Shown here one piece after another: positions 45,253 through 54,219 of a stretch of 64,000 bases of DNA (the first letter of the stretch is position 1; each line of letters begins with the position of its first letter). Location of the stretch: NCBI RefSeq assembly GCF_000287675.1, contig NZ_ALJL01000024.1, positions 1 to 64,000 of the forward strand, in the 5' to 3' direction. This stretch comes from Lachnoanaerobaculum sp. ICM7. GTDB lineage: Bacteria > Bacillota > Clostridia > Lachnospirales > Lachnospiraceae. The notes below the pieces were generated by a model. It did no database searches. It was not told the DNA's origin and saw only the letters and a list, made by a program, of their open reading frames with translations. Position numbers and translations under genes: made by a program.

Positions 45253-46410
45253 TTATGATTTTCCTGTTTTATGATTTGATACTACATCAAATACTACCGC
45301 GCCCAAAAGTACAGCACCTTTAACAATGTATTGATACTGATCCGGAAGTCCGAGAATTGACATACCCTGATTTATAACACCCAAGAGAATTGCACCAATC
45401 ATTATTCCCTGTACGGTTCCGGAACCACCATAAGCGGATGCTCCACCTATGAAGCATGATGCAATAGCATCCATCTCATAGGAACTGCCCATGTTTCCAT
45501 CTACAGAACCTATACGTGCTACTACTAAAAGTCCTGAGAGTCCTGCCAAAATACTCATAAGAAAATATGCCCAAAAGTACACTCTTCTCGGATCTATACC
45601 TGAAAGCCTTGTAGCCTTTTCATTACCGCCCACAGCATAGAAATATCTTCCAAATACTGTTGAACTTGTAACAAATGCAAAAATAGCAACTACAACCAAA
45701 ATCCAAATAAGCATTATAGGAATGCCCTTATAACTCATAAGCTTATATGCGTAGAATAATATAACAAGGTCAAATATACAAACTCTTGCAGCTGTTAATC
45801 CGAATCCTGCAGTTTCATATCCTTTTTTAACCTTTTTTCTCTCAGCCATAAAAGTATATGCTGTAATTGCTGCTGCAACTATTATTCCAACAACCATAGA
45901 GGAAATAACTCTCTGGTTTACATCAAGTCCCGGAATTTGGATATATGATGTAAACAGACTTAAGAATTTCTTATCCATTATAGGAACAGTCTTGGAATCC
46001 AAAATAACTCTTGCAATACCTCTAAACAGGAACATACCTGCCAATGTACAGATAAAGGGTGGAATATGAATATACCCTATAAGCCATCCCTGCCATACAC
46101 CTATAACACATGCAACTGCAATTGACGCCAATATAGCAACAAAAGGGCTTATTCCCATACTGAGCAATTTAGCTGAGAGTGCGGCAGACAGACATAATGT
46201 GGATCCTATAGACAGATCGACATTACCACCGGTAAGTATACACAAAAGCATACCGCATGCCATTATAAGAACATATGCATTTTGCAGTAGCAGATTTGAT
46301 ATATTCTGTGCTAAAAGAAGTCTACCCCCTGTAAGATATGTAAAGAATACAAAAACTACAAGCAGTGCAAGTACCATTGTATATTTTTTTACAAATTTAT
46401 TTGCATTCAT
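45253..46410 (-). CDS. mmsB: Sugar ABC transporter permease (CUT2, MmsB/XylH type)
   Basis: A 385-aa CUT2 permease with about ten membrane segments. The signature stretch around VVARIGSVDGNMGSSYEMDAIASCFIGGASAYGGSGTV is near residues 295-332. The length and an inserted segment around 190-215 fit the multiple-monosaccharide group. It follows the ATPase gene by 9 bp. Linkage to xylose isomerase suggests xylose or a mix of monosaccharides. Confidence 0.87.
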   Translation of the reverse strand: MNANKFVKKYTMVLALLVVFVFFTYLTGGRLLLAQNISNLLLQNAYVLIMACGMLLCILTGGNVDLSIGSTLCLSAALSAKLLSMGISPFVAILASIAVACVIGVWQGWLIGYIHIPPFICTLAGMFLFRGIARVILDSKTVPIMDKKFLSLFTSYIQIPGLDVNQRVISSMVVGIIVAAAITAYTFMAERKKVKKGYETAGFGLTAARVCIFDLVILFYAYKLMSYKGIPIMLIWILVVVAIFAFVTSSTVFGRYFYAVGGNEKATRLSGIDPRRVYFWAYFLMSILAGLSGLLVVARIGSVDGNMGSSYEMDAIASCFIGGASAYGGSGTVQGIMIGAILLGVINQGMSILGLPDQYQYIVKGAVLLGAVVFDVVSNHKTGKS

Positions 46411-46419
46411 TTTTGCCTC

Positions 46420-47973
46420 CTAATTTACTGCAGCACAATCGGATTTTAAGATTGTACTCATTATTTTTTCCTGTGTAGCTTCCTCGGCACTAAACTCTCC
46501 GGTTATCTTACCTTCGTTCATAACATATATTCTATCGCACATACCTAAAAGCTCAGTAAGATCTGATGAAATCATTACCACAGATTTACCTTGACCTACC
46601 ATATCGTTGATAATAGAATAAATCTCATATTTTGCTCCCACATCTATTCCTCTTGTAGGCTCATCCAGAAATAAAACTTCAGGTCCTGCAAACATCCATT
46701 TCGATAAAAGAACTTTTTGCTGATTACCGCCTGAAAGATTTCCAACCTTTTGTAAAACAGAAGGGGTTTTCGTTTTCATGGCTTTTACATACTCTTTTGC
46801 AACCATGTTTTCCTTTGAAACATCCACAACTCCTCTTTTATCTGCAATTTTTTCCATTCTTGCAAGGGTTGTATTTCTTGCAATCGTTTCAGAAAGTATC
46901 AAACCGTCTGTCTTTCTATCCTCTGTAACATATGCCAGACCGTTTACTATTGCATCCCTGGAACTGTTTAAAAAGACCTCTTTACCTGCAATAAATTCCT
47001 GACCTGAGATACGACTTCCATAACTCTTTCCAAAAAGTGATTTGGCCAGTTCTGTTCTTCCTGCGCCCTGCAATCCTGAAAAACCTACGACTTCACCTTT
47101 TTTTACATTAAAGCTTATATTGTTTACAACGCATTTTTCAGTGTATATCGGATGATATACCGACCAATCTCTTGCTTCAAATATTATTTCATCACTTATT
47201 ACATGTTCTCTTGCCGGATATCTGTCTTCAAGCTCACGTCCAACCATACCTTTTATAATGCGTTCTTCATTTATAAGGTGATCCGAGTTGTCAATAGTTT
47301 CAATTGTCATTCCATCTCTTATTACTGTTATTTCATCAGCCACATATGCAACTTCCTGCAATTTATGTGTAATAATGATTGATGTAATGCCTTTTTCTTT
47401 TTTAAAACGTATGAGCATATCAAGTAACATCCTTGAATCCTCATCATTAAGTGAAGATGTAGGCTCGTCAAGAATCAAAAGCTTTACATCCTTTGATATG
47501 GCCTTAGCTATCTCTACAAGCTGTTGCTTTCCTGTTCCGATATCCTTTATTAAAGACTGTGTGTTTTCATTAAGTCCTACAGCTTTCATAGCCTGATCGG
47601 CTCGGTGAAAGGTTTCATTCCAGTCTATAATACCAAATCTGTTTTTTCTTTCATTACCAAGAAACATGTTTTCAGCAATTGTAAGCTCCGGTATAAGGGC
47701 CAGTTCCTGATGTATAATCACTATACCAAGCTTTTCACTGTCATGTATCTTTTGAAATTTACATTCATTATTGTTGTAGAGAATCTGACCTGTATACTCA
47801 TTATGTGCAATGGTTCCGGAGAGAATATTCATCAGAGTGGATTTTCCCGCTCCATTCTCTCCTACCAATGCATGTATACTTGCTCTTTCTATCTTAAGGT
47901 TAACATTATTTAAAGCTTTTACTCCGGGGTATTCCTTTGTAATATTTTTCATTTCTAAAATATAATCTTTCAA
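46420..47973 (-). CDS. mmsA: Sugar ABC transporter ATPase (CUT2, MmsA/XylG type)
   Basis: A 517-aa protein with two nucleotide-binding halves. The first has Walker A GENGAGKST (37-45) and Walker B LLILDEPTSSL. The second has the degenerate Walker A GLQGAGRTE and an intact LSGGNQQK signature, as usual in CUT2 ATPases. It starts with a TTG preceded by AAAGGCGG. It drives the adjacent permease with the binding protein encoded upstream. Confidence 0.88.
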   Translation of the reverse strand: MKDYILEMKNITKEYPGVKALNNVNLKIERASIHALVGENGAGKSTLMNILSGTIAHNEYTGQILYNNNECKFQKIHDSEKLGIVIIHQELALIPELTIAENMFLGNERKNRFGIIDWNETFHRADQAMKAVGLNENTQSLIKDIGTGKQQLVEIAKAISKDVKLLILDEPTSSLNDEDSRMLLDMLIRFKKEKGITSIIITHKLQEVAYVADEITVIRDGMTIETIDNSDHLINEERIIKGMVGRELEDRYPAREHVISDEIIFEARDWSVYHPIYTEKCVVNNISFNVKKGEVVGFSGLQGAGRTELAKSLFGKSYGSRISGQEFIAGKEVFLNSSRDAIVNGLAYVTEDRKTDGLILSETIARNTTLARMEKIADKRGVVDVSKENMVAKEYVKAMKTKTPSVLQKVGNLSGGNQQKVLLSKWMFAGPEVLFLDEPTRGIDVGAKYEIYSIINDMVGQGKSVVMISSDLTELLGMCDRIYVMNEGKITGEFSAEEATQEKIMSTILKSDCAAVN

Positions 47974-48008
47974 TACATCCGCCTTTCCGCCATATAAGGC
48001 AATATTAT

Positions 48009-48062
48009 AGTCTTATATCGTTATCTACGATAATATTCCGCAAAGATTCCCCGAAGTCTGCG
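48009..48062 (-). other. Intercistronic hairpins between the binding protein and mmsA
   Basis: The 94-bp gap holds a TTATC/GATAA hairpin (48020-48032) and a CCGC...GCGG hairpin (48038-48063). Neither has a T-run, so they are more likely to protect the abundant binding-protein mRNA end than to terminate. Confidence 0.35.
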
Positions 48063-48067
48063 GTGAT

Positions 48068-49267
48068 TTACTGTACAGGATGTGGATAGCCATCACTTCC
48101 CATTGTATAATATCCTGTATCAACAAGTTCCTTTTGAATATTATCTTTTGTTACTGTCACAGGAACTAAAAGATATGAAGGTATTACAGCCGCACCGTTG
48201 TCATATGATGTGGTATCGTATGTACAGTCAAAGCTCCATCCGGATTTTTCAATAAGTGATGCATCAGGTTTTTCATTATTTAATATTGCCTCACCAAGGT
48301 TAAGTGTAGCAACAGCCTCGTTTGCAACAGCCTTATAAACTGTCATTGTTTGCTTTCCGTCAATAATATTTGCAAGGTTTGCCTCATCTCCGTCCTGACC
48401 TGTAATTATTATCTCATTACTTCCGGCATAATCTGACTGTATGGCCTGTGTTACACCTAAAGCTGTAGAGTCATTTGAACATACTGCAGCATCAAGTTGT
48501 GTACCGTCTGAGTAATATGAACCCAGAATATTCTGGAATCTTGATAATGCCTTTGATGTATCCCACTGTGCAGTACCGACCTGCTCAAATGTTGTCTGTC
48601 CTGAAGGAACTACAACTGTTCCTTTTTCAATATATGGCTTTATAACATCCATTGCACCGTTAAAGAAGAATTTTGCATTATTGTCGGCAGGATCTCCACC
48701 TGTAAACTCAATGTTAAATTTCTTATCACCTGCGTTTGCAAGGTCAAGTTTTTCAGCCACAAATTCACCCTGCAGTTTACCTACAGTATAGTTATCAAAT
48801 GAAACATAGTATGATATTGCATCTGTGTTCATTATAAGTCTGTCATATGCAATAACCGGAATGTTTTGGCTCTTTGCCTCGGCAAGTACCTGTGCAAGTG
48901 ATTCACCGTCTATTGCGGCAACTACCAATAAATTAACCTTATCGGCAATAAGACCCTCGATATCCTTTACCTGTTGATCGATCTTATTGTCAGAGTAAGT
49001 AAGTGAAACCTCATAGCCTGCTTTTTCAAACTCTTTTTCAAGATAAGAACCGTCACGGTTCCATCTCTCAAGAGACTTAGTAGGCATTGATATACCTATT
49101 TTACCACCCTTTGACTCTGTAGTTTGAGAGCTTCCTTCCGCCTTGGTACTCTCAGCCTGTGTCTGCTCAGTTGCTGTCTTTGCAGGTTCATTTCCGTCGG
49201 TACATGCCACCAATGATAGAGCTAACATACCGGCTGCTACAAACGCACATAATTTCTTCATTTTCAT
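48068..49267 (-). CDS. chvE: Monosaccharide-binding lipoprotein (ChvE/XylF type)
   Basis: A 399-aa periplasmic-binding-protein-like lipoprotein. The signal ends in LVAC, followed by a Thr/Glu/Ser linker. KIGISMPTKSLERWNRDG and the closing SYLLVPVTVTKDN fit the ChvE-like multiple-monosaccharide-binding group. I chose the ATG at 49267, with AAGGAGG upstream, over an extension to 49306. It lies 49 bp after xylA and feeds MmsA/MmsB. Confidence 0.87.
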   Translation of the reverse strand: MKMKKLCAFVAAGMLALSLVACTDGNEPAKTATEQTQAESTKAEGSSQTTESKGGKIGISMPTKSLERWNRDGSYLEKEFEKAGYEVSLTYSDNKIDQQVKDIEGLIADKVNLLVVAAIDGESLAQVLAEAKSQNIPVIAYDRLIMNTDAISYYVSFDNYTVGKLQGEFVAEKLDLANAGDKKFNIEFTGGDPADNNAKFFFNGAMDVIKPYIEKGTVVVPSGQTTFEQVGTAQWDTSKALSRFQNILGSYYSDGTQLDAAVCSNDSTALGVTQAIQSDYAGSNEIIITGQDGDEANLANIIDGKQTMTVYKAVANEAVATLNLGEAILNNEKPDASLIEKSGWSFDCTYDTTSYDNGAAVIPSYLLVPVTVTKDNIQKELVDTGYYTMGSDGYPHPVQ

Positions 49268-49316
49268 ATTATCCTCCTTATATAAACCCGATTTTAACGT
49301 CCCCAATCAGGTGTTT

Positions 49317-50645
49317 TTATAACTTTGAATTAAAAAATATATTATTTACTACAGTCTCCAGATATTCCTGTCTTCCTGACTCAGGTAACTCAGGCTTTTT
49401 CATCTTTAATGCATATTCAGCACATTCTACCAATGTAACAGATCTGTTTCTTATCTTCTCACCGATTCCTGAGTTATAACTTGAATATCTTTCCTTAACA
49501 AATTCATCTATTCTGCCGTCTTCAATTATTTGTGCGGCTTTTATAAGGCCAAGTGCAAATGTATCCATACCTGCTATAAATCCATAGAACATATCTTCTG
49601 CTGTATTACTTGGTCTACGGTTCTTTGAATCAAAGTTTAATCCACCGCTTAAACCGCCTGCCTTTAATATTTCATACATAGCAAGAGTAGTGTCATATAC
49701 ATTTGTAGGGAACTGATCTGTATCCCAGCCAAGTAAAGTATCACCCTGGTTTGCATCTACGGAGCCCAGCATGCCGTTAATTGCAGATACTCTAAGCTCA
49801 TGCTGGAATGTATGTCCTGCCAATGTAGCGTGATTTGCCTCAATATTCATCTTAAAGTCCTTATCAAGTCCATATTTTCTCAAGAATCCTATTGCTGTTG
49901 CCGCATCAAAATCATACTGATGTTTCATTGGCTCCTTCGGCTTCGGCTCGATATAGAAATCACCCTTAAATCCGATACTGCGTCCATAATCTCTGCACAT
50001 TGTAAATAATGTGGCAATATTCTCCTCTTCAAGCTTCATATCTGTATTAAGAAGAGTCTCATAACCTTCACGTCCACCCCAGAATACAAATCCCTTTGCT
50101 CCAAGCTTTACAGCATTTTCAAGACCTTTCTTAGCCTGTGCGGCTGCAAAACAAAACACATCAGCACTGTTTGAGCTTCCTGCACCGTTCATAAATCTTG
50201 GATTACTGAACATATTGCATGTTGCCCAAAGGCATTTAATATCTGTTCCCTTTGTCTTTTCAAGAATATAATCTGTTATTTCATCCAAACGTGCATTTGT
50301 AACATTGATGTCTTCCTGATCTTCAGGTACGATATCTGTATCGTGGAAGCAATAATATTTGATTCCAAGCTTTTGCATGAATTCAATACCTGCATCAACC
50401 TTAGCTTTTGCATGCTCCATTGTTCCCAGATTTTCACCAAAACCTTTATCGGCAGTACCCTGTCCGAACATATCTACACCGCTTGCACAAAGATTATGCC
50501 ACCATGCCATAGCAAATGATAAATGTTCCTCCATAGTTTTACCCATTATTACTCTTTTAGCATCATAGTATTTGAAGCTGAGTGGGTTCTTGCTCTCACT
50601 TCCTTCAAATTTAATAGGTGAAATGCTTGGGAAAAATTCTTTCAT
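49317..50645 (-). CDS. xylA: Xylose isomerase
   Basis: A 442-aa type II xylose isomerase converting xylose to xylulose. The motifs [10 protein letters not shown] (about 98-107), [17 protein letters not shown] (about 181-197) and [17 protein letters not shown] (about 229-245) hold metal and substrate residues, including the conserved Glu and Lys of EPKP. The ATG at 50645 with AAAGGAG is preferred over a TTG at 50663. It is first in the minus-strand pentose operon and divergent from an AraC regulator. No xylulokinase gene is in the window. Confidence 0.95.
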   Translation of the reverse strand: MKEFFPSISPIKFEGSESKNPLSFKYYDAKRVIMGKTMEEHLSFAMAWWHNLCASGVDMFGQGTADKGFGENLGTMEHAKAKVDAGIEFMQKLGIKYYCFHDTDIVPEDQEDINVTNARLDEITDYILEKTKGTDIKCLWATCNMFSNPRFMNGAGSSNSADVFCFAAAQAKKGLENAVKLGAKGFVFWGGREGYETLLNTDMKLEEENIATLFTMCRDYGRSIGFKGDFYIEPKPKEPMKHQYDFDAATAIGFLRKYGLDKDFKMNIEANHATLAGHTFQHELRVSAINGMLGSVDANQGDTLLGWDTDQFPTNVYDTTLAMYEILKAGGLSGGLNFDSKNRRPSNTAEDMFYGFIAGMDTFALGLIKAAQIIEDGRIDEFVKERYSSYNSGIGEKIRNRSVTLVECAEYALKMKKPELPESGRQEYLETVVNNIFFNSKL

Positions 50646-50680
50646 AAATATGTCTCCTTTCAAATTTGCAATAATAAAGA

Positions 50681-50788
50681 TAATATTGCTATGTAGTTTA
50701 TAAACGACTTTCCATGTGATATTATAATAACTGATATATTAAGCCAAATGTCGATAATCTTGTTATTGATATATGTTAATATTGCTAT
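50681..50788. promoter_or_regulatory. xylA/araC control region with a repeated 12-mer
   Basis: The 262-bp gap between divergent xylA and the AraC gene holds two exact copies of TAATATTGCTAT in the same orientation (50681-50692 and 50777-50788), 96 bp apart. AraC-type activators bind direct repeats, so these are candidate sites. A TATAAT for xylA lies between them on the minus strand, with no good -35, as expected for an activated promoter. Confidence 0.5.
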
Positions 50789-50925
50789 TTCTATGTTAAA
50801 ATAATATATAGTATAGAATATACTGAATTTAAAAACAAAATAGATACTGATTATACATTTATTTGTCTATTTTTTAACTATATTTGCAACTTAATTTATT
50901 CTGTTTATATAAAGGAATGTATGCT

Positions 50926-51873
50926 ATGGACTTGAACTCAATAAAAACTAACAAAACCGAATATGAGATAATAAGACATACAAAAACAAACTCCCTTGCC
51001 ATGCTTATGATTGAGATACTTTCAAGAAGTGTGCACTGTCATTCGGATCTTGAAATAGGTATGATACTTGAAGGTAATATAGATCTTGTTATTGACAATG
51101 AAGTTTTCAAACTGAAGAAAAATGATATCTACATAGTAAACAGATATCAACCACACTCTTTCTACAGCAATAAACATCATAATAAGATGGTTATATTTTT
51201 GATAAATCATGCACTGTATAAAAATATAGGACCGGATATTATATATAAGAAAAATCATATAGTATATGATGAAAAGAATTCTGATTTGTATAAAACAATA
51301 TTTGAATGTGCAATGTGTTATGCAAGTGAGATTGCTTTTACTGAACTCGGAGCCGGTGCAAAGGCTCTTGACTTGATTTATAAACTGAGTAAAATAGCAA
51401 ATCCATTTATTGATGAGCACAGTACAAAACAAAGCCGTTCAAAAGGTAAGCGTTTGCAAAGAATAACCGATTACATGTCCGAACATCATTCTGAGAATAT
51501 AACTTTGGAAGATATTGCAAATCTGGAGTCACTGTCTACTTATTATATATCTCACTTTATAAAGAAAATGACCGGCACTACTTTTACTGAATATTTAAAT
51601 AATATAAGATTTGACCATGCATTTTCGCTTCTAAACAAGACCAATTTAAGGATAAGCGATATTTGCTGTGATGCAGGCTTTTCAGACAGCAGATATTTAA
51701 ACAGGATATTTAAACAAAAAATGGGAATAGATATACAATCATACCGAAAGAACATAGATAAAATAGAACTGCCGCTAACAGACCAGCCCTATATGACTGT
51801 ACAAAATCATATATCACAGAGCAAATTTATGTCGGAGATTGAAAAATATTATGAAGAGAATTTAAAACTATGA
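50926..51873 (+). CDS. AraC-family regulator of pentose genes
   Basis: A 315-aa regulator. An N-terminal cupin-like sensing domain (about 1-150, HSDLEIGMILEGNIDLV) precedes a C-terminal double helix-turn-helix (about 185-285: ENITLEDIANLESLSTYYISHFIKKMTG). The AraC signature ends in DAGFSDSRYLNRIFKQKMG. I use the ATG at 50926 because AAAGGA lies 9 nt upstream; longer versions start in poor context. Divergence from xylA suggests it activates pentose uptake and use. Confidence 0.87.
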   Translation: MDLNSIKTNKTEYEIIRHTKTNSLAMLMIEILSRSVHCHSDLEIGMILEGNIDLVIDNEVFKLKKNDIYIVNRYQPHSFYSNKHHNKMVIFLINHALYKNIGPDIIYKKNHIVYDEKNSDLYKTIFECAMCYASEIAFTELGAGAKALDLIYKLSKIANPFIDEHSTKQSRSKGKRLQRITDYMSEHHSENITLEDIANLESLSTYYISHFIKKMTGTTFTEYLNNIRFDHAFSLLNKTNLRISDICCDAGFSDSRYLNRIFKQKMGIDIQSYRKNIDKIELPLTDQPYMTVQNHISQSKFMSEIEKYYEENLKL

Positions 51874-51907
51874 TATCTTTCTTAAACTAAATCAAGTCTT
51901 TGAATAC

Positions 51908-51947
51908 AAAAAAGCTACCAATGCAGTATATCATTGGTCGCTTTTTG
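51908..51947. terminator. Bidirectional terminator after the AraC gene
   Basis: Hairpin ACCAATG/CATTGGT extended by GC and A/T-rich arms across one mismatch (51908-51947). It ends in CTTTTTG on the plus strand and an equivalent T-run on the minus strand, between convergent genes. Confidence 0.8.
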
Positions 51948-51958
51948 TATTTTCATAT

Positions 51959-52447
51959 TTATATTTGTATTGTTATATTCTTACTACAATCCCAAAAGAA
52001 CAACTCTACGCTTCCTCCGACTTTCTTTAACTCTTTAACAAATTCACCCGGAAGACTTTCAGCAACTTTAAAATTGTAAGATTCAGTATCTTTTATCTCC
52101 TTTAAAGTATTATATATCCATCTTTTTTTGCTACTTACATTTTCAGTACATTTAGTATTATTTAGTATAGCCGTCAAATCATTGTAAAACACTTCATAAT
52201 CCATATCATCCGGAAAATAATGCGAGTGCCACTTATAATAGCTCAATGTAAACTCACCGTAATCCTCTAAATCTATATATAATTTATACTGACAAGTAGG
52301 GTTAAGGACAGTTATACAGATATTACCTTCTTCTAAATATTCATACTCTTTATTCATTTCACCAAAAGTATGAATTTCATATTCAGCCTCTAAATCATCT
52401 AATAATTTACATATTTCATTCTTTTTATCAATGGGATTTATGTCCAT
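51959..52447 (-). CDS. Acidic protein of unknown function
   Basis: A 162-aa acidic, soluble protein with alternating alpha and beta stretches and no signal peptide. Features are KKNEICKLLDDLEAEYEI at the start and an aromatic-rich LSYYKWHSHYFPDDMDYEVFYNDLTAILN segment in the middle. The look is that of a small immunity-type or regulatory protein, but I recognise no family. It lies alone between the AraC gene and a toxin-antitoxin pair. A start ATG and a possible leader hairpin are seen, but no strong ribosome site. Confidence 0.6.
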   Translation of the reverse strand: MDINPIDKKNEICKLLDDLEAEYEIHTFGEMNKEYEYLEEGNICITVLNPTCQYKLYIDLEDYGEFTLSYYKWHSHYFPDDMDYEVFYNDLTAILNNTKCTENVSSKKRWIYNTLKEIKDTESYNFKVAESLPGEFVKELKKVGGSVELFFWDCSKNITIQI

Positions 52448-52471
52448 ACTTATTTACATGCCTTTCGCTTT

Positions 52472-52510
52472 GCTCAAGGCACAAAACATTATAAAAATAT
52501 TTCCTTGAGC
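52472..52510 (+). other. Isolated inverted repeat with T-run
   Basis: GCTCAAGG (52472-52479) and CCTTGAGC (52503-52510) with a 23-nt loop, followed by CTTTTTTATT on the plus strand. It has the form of a plus-strand terminator, but no plus-strand gene precedes it. It lies just upstream of the acidic-protein start on the minus strand. Confidence 0.4.
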
Positions 52511-52641
52511 CTTTTTTATTTATAATTCTTCTTGTAGGGGACTCGGTATACTACAAATCACAGCTTTCAAAAAATCTAAATAACATAAATATATTGTCAT
52601 TATTTTATTCAATATAAATACGCTTTATAAAAGTAGACTAA

Positions 52642-52905
52642 TTAAAAATCATAATGACTCCACAAACTGATAATTTTAATAATTTTATCTTCCTCATAAA
52701 CTTCGTAAACAAGCCTATGCTTTATGTTTATCCTACGTGAATAAGCCCCTTTCAAATTTCCTTGTAATTTCTCATACGAAGGTGGAGTTTTATATGGATC
52801 ATTTCTTATCAGCTCTATCAAAATCTTCGCCTTATTATCAAGTTTTGCAGACTTTAAATTAGCAATATCACCTACCGCTTTTTTAGTGTAAACAATAGAG
52901 TACAT
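52642..52905 (-). CDS. yoeB: YoeB-type mRNA interferase toxin
   Basis: An 87-aa RelE/YoeB-family toxin. The pattern KSAKLDNKAKILIELIRNDPYKTPPSYEKLQGNLKGAYSRRIN leads to the C-terminal SLWSHYDF. It should cleave mRNA at the ribosome. The catalytic Arg/His/Tyr of YoeB appear present (SRRIN, SHY). Its ATG overlaps the antitoxin stop by one base (TAATG). A longer reading to 52935 would start inside the antitoxin and is less likely. Confidence 0.9.
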   Translation of the reverse strand: MYSIVYTKKAVGDIANLKSAKLDNKAKILIELIRNDPYKTPPSYEKLQGNLKGAYSRRINIKHRLVYEVYEEDKIIKIISLWSHYDF

Positions 52906-53153
52906 TACCACTCCACCTGATCCTCTGGTATACAATCCTCTAGGGGAGTCTTCAATCCTTCAACAATCTTTTCTTTCATACCCGGAATTGATGACAAGTA
53001 TAATGTTTCCATCAATCCGTTATAGTCTTCTTCACTTATAATTACAGCATTTCCGTCCTTAGTGTTTACATTTATCGGCTCATTATATTTTATAGTTTGC
53101 TCCAATAGTCCAAAAATTTCTTTTCTAAAATTTGTTATATTTGTATTAATCAT
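52905..53153 (-). CDS. yefM: YefM-type antitoxin
   Basis: An 82-aa Phd/YefM-family antitoxin. The N-terminal DNA-binding part (TNITNFRKEIFGLLEQTIKYNEPINV) and the AVIISEEDYNGLMETLYL segment match the family. The C-terminal tail wraps the toxin. AGGAGG lies before the ATG. The pair is autoregulated in known cases, and here an inverted repeat covers the promoter. Confidence 0.92.
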   Translation of the reverse strand: MINTNITNFRKEIFGLLEQTIKYNEPINVNTKDGNAVIISEEDYNGLMETLYLSSIPGMKEKIVEGLKTPLEDCIPEDQVEW

Positions 53154-53165
53154 AAAAACACCTCC

Positions 53166-53202
53166 TATATGTACATTATAGCGTACATATAAGAGGTGTC
53201 AA
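53166..53202 (-). promoter_or_regulatory. yefM-yoeB promoter with embedded operator
   Basis: On the minus strand a full-consensus TTGACA (53197-53202) and TATAAT (53175-53180) are 16 bp apart. The inverted repeat TATATGTAC (53166-53174) / GTACATATA (53183-53191) flanks the -10 box, with GTAC/TACA cores like known YefM sites. Bound YefM-YoeB would block the -10 region. Confidence 0.85.
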
Positions 53203-53221
53203 TAGTTTTATATTTAATCAA

Positions 53222-54208
53222 TTACTTCTTCTGTATATACTTTCTGATATCAAGTGCAATAGCAACTACGATAATGATACCCTGTACTATAAACTGGAAG
53301 TCCGGCTTGATTCCGAGGAATTGCATTGAGGATTTCAATAACTCGAATACCAAAACACCGATTACACAACCTGATATTCTACCGATACCACCGTTTACAG
53401 ATACACCACCGATTGTACAAGCCGCGATAGCCTCAAGCTCGTATGATGCACCCATGTTTACAGATGAACCACCTGATTTAGCTCCCAAAAGGAAACCTGC
53501 AATTGCATAAAGAACTGCTGCTGATGTGTAGATAAGTATCTTTGTCTTCTTTACATTAACACCTGATACTTCTGCTGCCGCCTCATTTCCACCGATTGCA
53601 TACATATACTTACCATGTCTTGTTTTATTGAAAACAAACCACATGATGAGTCCGATAACAAGTGCATAGATGAAAAGATATGGAATCTTTAAGAAGTTTC
53701 CTGTAGCAACTGTTGTATATGCTGTTCTGTATCCACCGATAGGTTCAGCCTTTGTATAAACAAGACATACACCATATACTATAAGCTGCATACCGAGTGT
53801 TCCGATGAACGCAGGAACGTTCAAATGAGCTATAACAATACCGTTGATACATCCGAATACAGCACAAATAGCTATAGCTATTAAAAGCACTACAAGGATA
53901 TTCATGTCACCAAGGTTTGGAAACATTTTATTTGCATAGTCTTTATTCTGTAAAAGTGTACCTGCTACACAAGCTGAAAGACCTACCAGACGACCTGCTG
54001 AAAGATCTGTACCCTTTGTTATAAGACAGGCTGATACACCAAAGGCAATGATTACTCTTGGTGCCACATTTACCAAAACATTTCTTAAGTTACTTGCTGA
54101 AAAGAAATTGTCCTTCATTATACCTGTAAACAGTACAAGCAAAAGTAAAACTATTATGATACCGTTATCCAGTAACAACTTCTTTATATCTAAAGATTTT
54201 GTATTCAT
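53222..54208 (-). CDS. mglC: Galactose/methyl-galactoside ABC transporter permease
   Basis: A 328-aa CUT2 permease with about 8-10 membrane segments. It carries the motif ASYELEAIAACTIGGVSVNGGIGRISG (about 262-288) and SGVNVKKTKILIYT. It is closest in feel to MglC, and the operon order binding protein-ATPase-permease agrees. AGGAGG precedes the ATG. It is the last gene of the mglBAC operon; no clear terminator is seen between it and yefM. Confidence 0.9.
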   Translation of the reverse strand: MNTKSLDIKKLLLDNGIIIVLLLLVLFTGIMKDNFFSASNLRNVLVNVAPRVIIAFGVSACLITKGTDLSAGRLVGLSACVAGTLLQNKDYANKMFPNLGDMNILVVLLIAIAICAVFGCINGIVIAHLNVPAFIGTLGMQLIVYGVCLVYTKAEPIGGYRTAYTTVATGNFLKIPYLFIYALVIGLIMWFVFNKTRHGKYMYAIGGNEAAAEVSGVNVKKTKILIYTSAAVLYAIAGFLLGAKSGGSSVNMGASYELEAIAACTIGGVSVNGGIGRISGCVIGVLVFELLKSSMQFLGIKPDFQFIVQGIIIVVAIALDIRKYIQKK

Positions 54209-54219
54209 AGGTATTCCTC

